DNA from: Burkholderia glumae LMG 2196 = ATCC 33617 | GTDB lineage: Bacteria > Pseudomonadota > Gammaproteobacteria > Burkholderiales > Burkholderiaceae | DNA length: 64,000 bases | Assembly (NCBI RefSeq): GCF_000960995.1 | Contig: NZ_CP009434.1 | Coordinates: 248,001-312,000 of the forward strand | Reading direction: 5' to 3' | Shown here: one piece after another, positions 1 through 7,502 of the stretch | Layout of the letters: every line of letters begins with the position of its first letter | Position numbering within the stretch: the stretch's first letter is position 1 | Program-made: the position numbers and the translations under genes | Notes under the pieces: generated by a model | What the model was told of the DNA's origin: nothing | What the model saw: only the letters and a program-made list of their open reading frames with translations | Database searches by the model: none

Positions 1-475
1 GATCATGACGCAACGGGTCGTCGTCGAGCACGTCGATCAGCAAGGGCAGGCGGGTGAGGTTGAGCGGACGCGTCAACGCCTCTATGCAGGTGCGCTCGGT
101 CATGCCGGCCGCTTTCGCGGCCGGCAGGGCCTGCAATGCATACCGTAGATCTGCCGGCGTGATGCGCCCCGCTTCCCATGCCGCGCGGACGTGATCGCGC
201 GACGGAAACACCTGGATATCGGCGAGCACCGCCATCCGGGCGGCCACCTCCCTCACGGAGCGGCCGATGCGCTCCCAGTAGGGATTGACGGCGATGGCGC
301 GATCGAGCGGCCAGGCTGGCGCGATCGATCTGCATGCCGTCTCGCATGCCGCCTCGATATGCTGGCGCTGGTGTCCGCGAGGCGCAGGGTCGGTGCTGTT
401 CGCGGAGCGGGCGGCCTCGTCTGCCGAGCGGGCCGCGCGGCGCTCATCACCTTTTTCGAGTGTTGCAATGCTCAT
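1..475 (-). CDS. dabA: DabA (DUF2309) inorganic carbon transporter subunit, partial
   Basis: N-terminal 158 codons of a DUF2309/UPF0753 protein; the rest lies beyond the left edge. The start ATG at 475 is preceded by GGAG eight bases upstream and lies 21 bases after the dabB stop, so the two genes are co-transcribed. Visible features are a polar N-terminus and then the family's early conserved block with VNPYWERIGR near residue 70. In characterised DAB systems DabA is a carbonic anhydrase-like zinc protein on the cytoplasmic face that works with membrane protein DabB to accumulate bicarbonate. The zinc ligands would lie outside this window and cannot be checked. The assignment rests on the N-terminal motif and the dabB neighbour. 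Confidence 0.85.
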   Translation of the reverse strand, partial: MSIATLEKGDERRAARSADEAARSANSTDPAPRGHQRQHIEAACETACRSIAPAWPLDRAIAVNPYWERIGRSVREVAARMAVLADIQVFPSRDHVRAAWEAGRITPADLRYALQALPAAKAAGMTERTCIEALTRPLNLTRLPLLIDVLDDDPLRHD

Positions 476-496
476 GTGATTCTCCGGATAAGCGGC

Positions 497-2089
497 TCAT
501 TGCTCGGTGAGAACGGGCGACGCGCCCGCTGCCGGCCGCGGCCCTCGGGCGGCGTCGCGCGGCGCCCAGCGAGCCGGCCAGACGCGCAGGGCAAAGCGCG
601 TGTAGAACTCGTCGACATAGAATCCCGCGTAGCTCCACCGCCACCATGTCGGAAAGCGTTGCGGGCTGCGCTGCAGCGTCGCCAGGCCGAGATAGAGCAG
701 GGCGATGCCCGCTAGCGCGACCGGGCCCGCGATGCGGAACGGGGTATCCGTGACGCCGAGCGGAAGTTTGTGCGCGAGCGTGGCGACGGCCGTGAAGACC
801 GCGACCAGCCCGGCACCGAAGAATAGGTGCGTCCCCGCGCGGGCGAACGCATTGCCTTGGGCCAGCGGTATCCAGAGTAGCGGCGCCCATGCCAGGGCAA
901 GGATGCCGCTCCACCACCATGGCCAGTTGCCGAACGGCAGAAGCGCCTGCACGAGCACGACGACGGCGAGGCTGCCGGCCGGTGCAAGCACCAGGCTGAG
1001 GGGCGCCGCGTCGCTCCGACCGCGCATGATCCGAAGCCGGGTGTCCTGCACCGCAGACGACGCGGCAAGAAAACTGTGGGCCTTGTAGAGCGAGTGGCCG
1101 ATCAGGTGCAGCGCGGCCAGCTGATACAGGCCGAGGCCGCACTCGAGCACCATGAAGCCCATCTGTGCCACGGTGGACCACGCCAAACGCACTTTGATAC
1201 TGATGCGCGTCAGCATGACGAACCCGGCCAGGAACGCGGTGCCGAGGCCGAATGCGACCAGCAGCCAGCGCGCGGCAGGGGCGACCGCAAGCAGCGGTGC
1301 GAAGCGCATCAGCAGGTAGCCGGCAAGATTGACGACGCCGGCATGCAGCAGTGCCGAGACCGGCGTCGGCGCCTCCATGACCTGAATCAACCACCCGTGG
1401 ACGGGAAAGAGCGCCGTGCGCAAGACGATCGCCAGTACCAGGCAGACCGCACTCGCCTGCAAGGGCGCCGACGCGCCATACATCGCAATATGCTCTCGAA
1501 GTGCGGCGAACGTCCCGCTGCCCACTTGCGACCACGCCATTGCCGCCGCCGCCAGCAGCAGCAGGTCGGTCAGGCGGTCGGCGATCCGCTTCTTGTGTGC
1601 CGCCAGCAGCGCAAACGGACGATTCCGATAGAAGCACAGCAGATGGTGCAGCGATGCGCCGACACCGGCCCAGGCAGCGATCAGGAGCAGCCAGTGGCCG
1701 GACAGCAGGAGCACGTGCACCGACGCCAGGACCCCGGCCAACGCAGCCGCGTAGCGCGGCTGCCCCGGTTCTCCTTGCAGATAGCGCCCGGAGAAGACGC
1801 CGATCACGGTGCCGAGCAGCTGCACCAGCGCGGCCATCCAGGCGGCGAGCGGCGTCACTTCGATCCAGGCGGTCCACCCGCCCTCATGAGCCGCGGCGCG
1901 CTCGTGAAGCGTCGCCAGCACGACCGGCTGGATCAACACGATCAACAACGCGACCGCTGCCAGCCGGTGGAAGGGTTTCCACACGTCGCGGCCGTCATCG
2001 GGCCGCCATGCCAGTCGACCCGCGGCTGTCGACATGAGCGCCGCCGGCGCCAATGCGCAGAGGAATAAGACGAGGTGGGTGGGAATCAT
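497..2089 (-). CDS. dabB: DabB, proton-conducting membrane subunit of inorganic carbon transporter
   Basis: 530-residue polytopic membrane protein of the complex I antiporter-like family (NuoL/MrpA-type, Proton_antipo_M). It has many hydrophobic segments from the first residues (IPTHLVLFLCALAPAALMS) and the family's conserved central region (PTPVSALLHAGVVNLAGYLL near residue 240, GHSLYKAHSFL further on). NuoL-like proteins next to a DUF2309 gene are DabB, the cation-coupled partner of DabA, rather than respiratory subunits; no other nuo or mrp genes are nearby. The ATG at 2089 is preferred because GAGAGG lies six bases upstream; an in-frame TTG at 2110 lacks a ribosome site. First gene of a dabB-dabA operon, divergent from a LysR gene. 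Confidence 0.88.
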   Translation of the reverse strand: MIPTHLVLFLCALAPAALMSTAAGRLAWRPDDGRDVWKPFHRLAAVALLIVLIQPVVLATLHERAAAHEGGWTAWIEVTPLAAWMAALVQLLGTVIGVFSGRYLQGEPGQPRYAAALAGVLASVHVLLLSGHWLLLIAAWAGVGASLHHLLCFYRNRPFALLAAHKKRIADRLTDLLLLAAAAMAWSQVGSGTFAALREHIAMYGASAPLQASAVCLVLAIVLRTALFPVHGWLIQVMEAPTPVSALLHAGVVNLAGYLLMRFAPLLAVAPAARWLLVAFGLGTAFLAGFVMLTRISIKVRLAWSTVAQMGFMVLECGLGLYQLAALHLIGHSLYKAHSFLAASSAVQDTRLRIMRGRSDAAPLSLVLAPAGSLAVVVLVQALLPFGNWPWWWSGILALAWAPLLWIPLAQGNAFARAGTHLFFGAGLVAVFTAVATLAHKLPLGVTDTPFRIAGPVALAGIALLYLGLATLQRSPQRFPTWWRWSYAGFYVDEFYTRFALRVWPARWAPRDAARGPRPAAGASPVLTEQ

Positions 2090-2138
2090 GGCGAACCTCT
2101 CGCAAAACAATGCGATAGATGATGTCCGACGCCAATTA

Positions 2139-2162
2139 TTCTGTAAAATATATTTTATAGAA
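2139..2162. promoter_or_regulatory. 24-bp AT-rich palindrome, candidate LysR operator for dabBA
   Basis: Left arm TTCTGTAAAATA and right arm TATTTTATAGAA form an inverted repeat with one mismatched pair and no spacer. It sits in the 97-bp gap between the divergent dabB and LysR starts, 24 bases before the LysR ATG. Perfectly placed for autoregulation and control of dabB. No binding data; inference from symmetry and position. Confidence 0.55.
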
Positions 2163-2186
2163 CGAATACATTGATAAAAGAGAACG

Positions 2187-3137
2187 ATGCGGATCGAACA
2201 TCTGAACTTTCACCACCTCTTCTACTTCTGGCGCGTGGCTCGCACCGGCCATCTGACTCAGGCGGCGGGCGAGCTTCACATTTCTCAATCGGCCCTCTCC
2301 GCCCAGATCAGACAGTTGGAAGACCGGCTGGGCGAGGCGTTGTTCGAGCGCGAAAAGCGGCGTCTGATTTTGACGGACACCGGCCGAATGGTTTTCACGT
2401 ATGCCGAAAACATCTTCGGCCTTGGGCAGGAAATGCTGGGTAGGCTCCAGGGCCGCTCGGAAGGCATGGTTCGCTTGCGCGTGGGCAGCGTCGCCACGGT
2501 CTCACGCAACTATCAGGAAAACTGGATTCGACCGCTTCTCAGTGATCCAGCCGTGACGCTCACGCTGGAATCGGGCACGCTCGACGGACTCGTCGAGCGG
2601 CTCCGGCAGCATCAACTGGATATCGTGCTGGCCAATGAACCCCTGCCGTCGGACCCCGATCAACCGCTCCATTGCAGTTTCCTGGGCAGTCAAGCCATCT
2701 CGCTGGTCGGGCCTGCGAGCACTTGGCATGGCCGCAGCCTGCGTGTGCCCGACGACCTGGGCGGGCTCGATGTGGCGTTGCCCGGGCCGCGCCACGCCTT
2801 GCGCGCGCAGTTCGACGCGCTGTGCACGTCGGTTGGTGTAAAACCGCGCATCAGGGCGGAGGTCGACGATATGGCGATGCTGCGGCTCATAGCTCGGGAC
2901 AGTGGCTGGCTGACGGTGCTGCCCGAAGTGGTGGTACAAGACGAGTTGCGACAGGGCGTACTGGTCAGCGTGGGAGAAACGCCTGAGCTTCAGGAGCACT
3001 TCTACGCGATTACGACGCCCCATCGGCATCGCATCGAACGCCTCGAAGAATTGTTTGCGGGCGCCACGCTTCCCGAGCCGAACCTGCTCGGCGCGATTTC
3101 ATCGCCCAGGCACGCGCCTGTTTCGCCCAAGTCGTAA
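2187..3137 (+). CDS. LysR-family regulator (NhaR-like), likely controls dabBA
   Basis: 316-residue LysR-type regulator. The N-terminal winged helix (residues about 4-62) contains LNFHHLFYFWRVARTGHLTQ and ISQSALSAQIRQLEDRLGE. The LNxHHLxYFW opening is typical of the NhaR branch. Residues about 90-295 form the periplasmic-binding-like effector domain. Divergent from dabB with a palindrome between, so it probably regulates the carbon-uptake operon, perhaps in response to CO2/bicarbonate, pH or cations; the ligand cannot be read from sequence. Start ATG at 2187 follows an AAGAGA stretch. Confidence 0.85.
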   Translation: MRIEHLNFHHLFYFWRVARTGHLTQAAGELHISQSALSAQIRQLEDRLGEALFEREKRRLILTDTGRMVFTYAENIFGLGQEMLGRLQGRSEGMVRLRVGSVATVSRNYQENWIRPLLSDPAVTLTLESGTLDGLVERLRQHQLDIVLANEPLPSDPDQPLHCSFLGSQAISLVGPASTWHGRSLRVPDDLGGLDVALPGPRHALRAQFDALCTSVGVKPRIRAEVDDMAMLRLIARDSGWLTVLPEVVVQDELRQGVLVSVGETPELQEHFYAITTPHRHRIERLEELFAGATLPEPNLLGAISSPRHAPVSPKS

Positions 3138-3453
3138 TATTGGTTGCATAAACAACGAATCAATACCATGGCCGCGCGGATGCAGTGGCGCCATTGCCGC
3201 CCGCTCCGGGCCCGGCCGTACCCGCCTCTCTGCCGTGGTGCGAGCGCGGGGAGGCGCTCCCGCGCGCTCACCGCCCTGCCGATCATCCGGAATGCGGCGA
3301 CCGACCCGCCAATCAGGCAGGCCAGCGCCGCGTGGACGGCCGCCGCTGCCTGGGCCGCGCCGCATCGACCATGCGGCGGATATCGGGCGATTCGGATGCG
3401 GGGACGCCTCCGGTGATCCTGTTACGCATTCCGGCGGCGGCCGGCCGGCACCG
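3138..3453. other. Intergenic region without a recognisable gene
   Basis: 316 bases between convergent genes (LysR plus, chemoreceptor minus). GC-rich, several short open frames without ribosome sites. I see no clear terminator hairpin with a T-run. Confidence 0.5.
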
Positions 3454-5097
3454 TTACGCTGCCAGCCCGCCGCGGCTCAATCGCGGCATCGCGCTCGGTG
3501 CCGGGGCGGCCGGCGCCTGCCGGCTCGGCTTGGCGGCCTCGATCCGAAACACCGCAACCGCCTGGCGCAGCACCCCTGCCTGATCGGCCAGCGCTTGCGC
3601 CGAGGCCGAGGCCTGCTCCACCAGCGCCGCGTTTTGCTGCGTGACCTCGTCCATTTGACTGACCGCCACGTTCACCTGCTCGATCCCCCTGCCCTGCTCC
3701 GTCGATGCCGAGGCCACTTCCTCGATGATGTCGGTCACCTGCTGCACCGAGCGCACCACGTCGGTCATCGTCGAGCCCGCCTCCCGCACCAGTCGCGAGC
3801 CCGTGCCCACATGCTCCACCGACGCGCTGATCAGATCCTTGATCTCCTTGGCCGCCGTCGCGCTGCGCTGCGCCAGCGTGCGCACCTCGCCCGCCACCAC
3901 CGCGAAGCCCCGCCCCTGCTCGCCGGCTCGCGCCGCCTCCACCGCCGCGTTGAGCGCCAGGATATTGGTCTGGAACGCGATGCCTTCGATCACCGCGATG
4001 ATCTCGGCCACGCGCAGCGAACTCGAGGAAATGTCCTCCATCGTCGACACCACCCTGTTCACGACATCACCGCCGGCGGTGGCCGTAGCCGACGCATTCG
4101 CGGCCAGCGAGCTGCCCTTGCGGGCGTTGTCGGTGTTCTGCCGGACCGCCGAGGTCAACTGCTCCATGCTCGCCGCGGTTTCCTCCAGCGAGGCCGCCTG
4201 CTCCTCGGTGCGCTGCGAGAGGTCGACGTTGCCTTGCGCGATTTCGCCAGCGGCAACCGCGATCGATTCGGCCGATGCCTTGATGTCCGCCACCATTTCA
4301 CCCAGTCGCCCCCGCATCGACTCGAGCGATGCCATCAGGCTGTGCGTATCGCCCTCCTCGATCTGCAGGCTCACGGTCAGATCGCCGGCCGCGATGCGGC
4401 GCGCCACCTCCTGCGCCGCGGCCGGCTCGCCGCCCAATTGCCTCAGGATGCCGCGCGTGATGAAAAAGGCGGCGAGCGAGCCGACGGCCAATGCCAGCGC
4501 GACGAACGTCCATGTCGCCGCCTGCATGCGCTCCGAGCTCGCCTGGGCCGCCTGGGCCGCCTGGTCGTTTTGGGCATCCTCGATATCGGCGAGTTCATCG
4601 AGTCGCGCAATCCAGGTGTTTGATGGCCGACGGGCCTCGCCCGTCAAGACCCGGATCATGCCGGCATTATCGTTGGCCCTGCCCAGGGCGACCGCCTTGG
4701 CCCATAGGGGCTTCGTGGCCGCCTCGTCATCCTTCAGCTTGGCGAGTAGATCCCGCTCGCGGTCTGAAATCGATGGCTCCCGGGCAAAGACCGAGGCCAG
4801 CTTCGCGTACGCATCGGCATAAGCCTGTTCCTGCTTGTCGATGCGTGCGCTCTGCCGGTCGCGCTCGGCCGGATCGGTCGACAGCGCCACGTTGCGAACG
4901 GCGATGGCGCGGTCTCGCACGGTGGATTTCATGCGGTTCGCCAGTCTTGCCTCCACGTTGTTCAGCGAGGTGATTTCGTACAGGCTCGCTGCGAGCGTAC
5001 GCTCGGCGTGATAGGCACCTGCCGAAATCAGCAGGAGCAGAAACAACACAAGCCCGAAACCCAGGGCGAGGCGGGTCGAAACTTTCATTTTTTCCAT
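3454..5097 (-). CDS. Methyl-accepting chemotaxis protein (Tsr/Tar class)
   Basis: 547-residue chemoreceptor. N-terminal membrane segment (about residues 9-27), periplasmic four-helix-bundle-type sensor to about residue 185, second membrane segment (about 193-213), HAMP domain, then the cytoplasmic signalling hairpin. The signalling tip is intact (EGIAFQTNILALNAAVEAAR, AGEQGRGFAVVAGEVRTLAQ) and methylation helices flank it (QRTEEQAASLEETAASMEQL). It lacks a C-terminal NWETF-type CheR tether. The ligand is unknown. An alternative start at codon 4 (5088) is equally possible. First of three chemoreceptors in an 11-kb stretch, transcribed opposite to the other two. Confidence 0.93.
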   Translation of the reverse strand: MEKMKVSTRLALGFGLVLFLLLLISAGAYHAERTLAASLYEITSLNNVEARLANRMKSTVRDRAIAVRNVALSTDPAERDRQSARIDKQEQAYADAYAKLASVFAREPSISDRERDLLAKLKDDEAATKPLWAKAVALGRANDNAGMIRVLTGEARRPSNTWIARLDELADIEDAQNDQAAQAAQASSERMQAATWTFVALALAVGSLAAFFITRGILRQLGGEPAAAQEVARRIAAGDLTVSLQIEEGDTHSLMASLESMRGRLGEMVADIKASAESIAVAAGEIAQGNVDLSQRTEEQAASLEETAASMEQLTSAVRQNTDNARKGSSLAANASATATAGGDVVNRVVSTMEDISSSSLRVAEIIAVIEGIAFQTNILALNAAVEAARAGEQGRGFAVVAGEVRTLAQRSATAAKEIKDLISASVEHVGTGSRLVREAGSTMTDVVRSVQQVTDIIEEVASASTEQGRGIEQVNVAVSQMDEVTQQNAALVEQASASAQALADQAGVLRQAVAVFRIEAAKPSRQAPAAPAPSAMPRLSRGGLAA

Positions 5098-5744
5098 TTT
5101 CTGTCTTCAGTCTGGTGGGGGAGCCAACGAGTCACCCTTGATTACGTCCTGAAAACTGGAAAATTTAGAAAATTTATACGCGTGTATATTTTTCAAAAGA
5201 GTTGAAATATATACATCCTGACGCGATCCGATTCGTTCGTGTGCCTATCCACTTATTGGGAATGTTGAGCCAGGGTATCACTCCCGTCATCAGCGAGCAG
5301 ATGCATAGAGGGGAAACGCCAGCGGTCACGGGCTGCGCACGCCTGCCCCTGGATCTCGCGGTTGCAGACAAGGCGGAGCAGAGGCCGCCCGATGCCTAGC
5401 GGGCGCGACGCCGGCCCGCTCGAGCGCGGCATTGGCTAACGCGTCGGCGGTCCGGTACTGGCGCGCGGCGTCCGACCGTTCCTGATCGGTGTCGAGCAAA
5501 TGCCGGCTTCCTCGACGCTTGAGCGCGTCCCATCAATTCGGCACGCTCTCGCAGTCGAGGCAGTATCGTCAAATTCAGTGGTTACCATACCCCGGCAAGC
5601 TGTCAGCCAGGCGAACGTCGCCAGCAAGTTTTGTCGCTGCCGAAACTTAGTTTATAACTTGGGCCGGTGGGAAGGCGAAGATCCGATGAAAATCCAGATC
5701 ATGTTCGCCGAAATAGCTGACCACTATCATCGAAATCCGAAGCC
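5098..5744. other. Intergenic region, AT-rich at its left end
   Basis: About 650 bases between divergent genes. The first 120 bases are AT-rich and carry the promoter candidate. The minus strand around 5390-5600 has short coding-like stretches in different frames (for example LLDTDQERSDAARQYRTADA), which could be a decayed gene, but no intact reading frame or identifiable family is present. Confidence 0.4.
5141..5167 (-). promoter_or_regulatory. Candidate sigma-28 (FliA) promoter for the chemoreceptor at 5097
   Basis: Read on the minus strand: TAAA, 15 bases, then GACGTAAT. The FliA consensus is TAAA-N15-GCCGATAA, so the -35 and spacing match and the -10 matches in about half its positions. 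It lies about 45 bases upstream of the chemoreceptor start, and chemoreceptors are commonly FliA-dependent. Modest evidence. Confidence 0.35.
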
Positions 5745-6881
5745 ATGTCGACTGCAAATCGCCATAAAACAGCACCTCCCTCGACGTTCATTGAATCATC
5801 CGACCGGGAAACCACGGCCCAGCCGGACAACCCGCTATCGCCGCCCATGGTCCAATGCGAGACATCGGCGCTTCCCGTATCCGATCGTTTTGCGATTTGG
5901 CGGGAAGCCCTTTCAAATATCTTCGACGTATCCTTGCATCAAACGGCGCCAGGCGACACGTTTTTCGGCTCACTCACCGCGTATCACCTTGGCCCCGTTC
6001 TGCTCGGCGAATGCCGAACCTCTGCTCAGCGATACTTGCGATCACCAGTCATGATCAGGCGGGACGACATCGATCATTATTTGATTCAACTCTATATAAG
6101 TGGAGAGATTCACGGTCTTTACGGATCAAAACCCACGCATTTGACGCCTATGACATTAAGCGTACTGGATATGTCCCGCCCGGTCGACAGCCTCGGTACT
6201 CCCTTGCACAACATCAATCTCCTCATCCCTCGCGATCTACTGGCGCCGCTGATCGCGCAGCCGAACCACATGCACGGCCGAATATGGACGTCCGATGCTG
6301 CAACAACCGCGCTGGCCGCAAGCCATCTCGTGACGCTCTTCCGTCTGGTGCCGACGCTGGATTCCAGCCAGTTGAGCGCAGTCGTCGACGTCACCGTCAA
6401 TCTGATCGCTATTTGCCTGGGCAGCGGCGAGCAAGCTCGCGAAGCCTTGCTCCCTCAACGCGACGCGATTTCACTGCGCATGGTGCGCCGCTATATCAGA
6501 CGGCATATTCGTGACATGACACTCTCGCCAGCGTCGCTATCCACCGCACTGGGCATTTCGCGCTCCCGGCTGTATCGGTTATTCAAGGGTGAAGGCGGTG
6601 TGCACGAATATATTCGAAGCTCCCGGATGCGCTTGGCACTCAAGGAAATTTCGGATTCGAAGTATCACCACCGCCGAATCGGCGATATCGCCTACGAAAT
6701 CGGCTTTACCAATGAAGCCCACTTCAGCCGCAGCTTTCGCGAGAAGTTCGGCATGAGCCCGAAAGAGGCGCGCGAAGGGGCGCGGCGAGGCGACAAGGGG
6801 CTGTTGAGCGCGCTGGACGGAGCTAGCCGGCCAGGCAACGGCAATCTTCCAGCATGGGTCAGCAGCCTTGATACCCCATAA
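5745..6881 (+). CDS. AraC-family transcriptional regulator
   Basis: 378 residues. The N-terminal two thirds matches the AraC-binding-like domain of the FeaR/AraC_binding_2 type (DRFAIWREALSNIFDVS, then MTLSVLDMSRPVDSL). The C-terminal part (about residues 245-345) is the double helix-turn-helix with LSTALGISRSRLYRLFKGEG and IGDIAYEIGFTNEAHFSRSF. A basic low-complexity tail follows. No neighbouring metabolic operon; the nearest downstream gene is the phosphoesterase, 620 bases away, so the target is uncertain. Start ATG at 5745 lacks a strong ribosome site. Confidence 0.85.
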   Translation: MSTANRHKTAPPSTFIESSDRETTAQPDNPLSPPMVQCETSALPVSDRFAIWREALSNIFDVSLHQTAPGDTFFGSLTAYHLGPVLLGECRTSAQRYLRSPVMIRRDDIDHYLIQLYISGEIHGLYGSKPTHLTPMTLSVLDMSRPVDSLGTPLHNINLLIPRDLLAPLIAQPNHMHGRIWTSDAATTALAASHLVTLFRLVPTLDSSQLSAVVDVTVNLIAICLGSGEQAREALLPQRDAISLRMVRRYIRRHIRDMTLSPASLSTALGISRSRLYRLFKGEGGVHEYIRSSRMRLALKEISDSKYHHRRIGDIAYEIGFTNEAHFSRSFREKFGMSPKEAREGARRGDKGLLSALDGASRPGNGNLPAWVSSLDTP

Positions 6882-7502
6882 CGCCCTGTATTCGGTTGGC
6901 ACGGAATGCAAGAACTTTGGGACGCTACCGTCTGTCGCCTCGCATCATATATCCGTATGATCATTGCTGCAGGTCCGACCTGCTCAAATTACAAAGATCC
7001 GAGGGGCCAAATCATGAAAGATTAAATAAATTCCTGCAGTGCACTGCTCTGTTAACCGGCTGTCGATGTCAAACATAGCTGACTTCATGCACGCCGCCTT
7101 ACTTCTGCCTATCAAATAGAAGCATAACGTGCTCACCATGTTCGGCAGTTCGCTTGATCCCTTCGGGCGGCGCGTTTTCTTACGGCAGAAGAACCGTAAT
7201 GCTTGCCCTGCCGCGAACGCGCATTTGCATCAAGGATCGACATGTGCGTCGAGCAGCGTCAGCGTAGTGACGGACACGTGAAACGTCGCCAAAAACAAAT
7301 GATGCGGTGTTTCGCACAATGTCCCCGGCAATTCTCACAGTTCAAGCTTTTTTAAAAATTCTCCATTACGCCGGCGAGATTCGAACATATCGAATTCACT
7401 GTCTCCGTGGCGCTCCGGCTTCATGCACTTCGTATTAGGCCGATTCGCTACCAATCGATTTTCGCAGGCACTGCCTTACACCAGGAACCAGGAAAAATCA
7501 CC
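6882..7502. other. Long leader/intergenic region before the phosphoesterase
   Basis: 621 bases, less GC-rich than the flanking genes. Contains a perfect 12-bp palindrome GCAGTGCACTGC at 7036-7047 and several short inverted repeats, but no supported gene. Probably holds the promoter of the phosphoesterase; I could not pick a convincing -35/-10 pair. Confidence 0.4.

Noticed and set aside
2090..2110. TTG start for dabB giving seven extra residues
   Set aside because: The ATG at 2089 has a well-spaced GAGAGG; the TTG has none.
5390..5600. Coding-like fragments on the minus strand (LLDTDQERSDAARQYRTADA and neighbours)
   Set aside because: Split over frames, no start or family identified; too weak to call a pseudogene.
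7036..7047. 12-bp palindrome GCAGTGCACTGC, considered as a lux-type box
   Set aside because: Does not match lux-box consensus and no quorum-sensing gene is nearby; such palindromes occur by chance.
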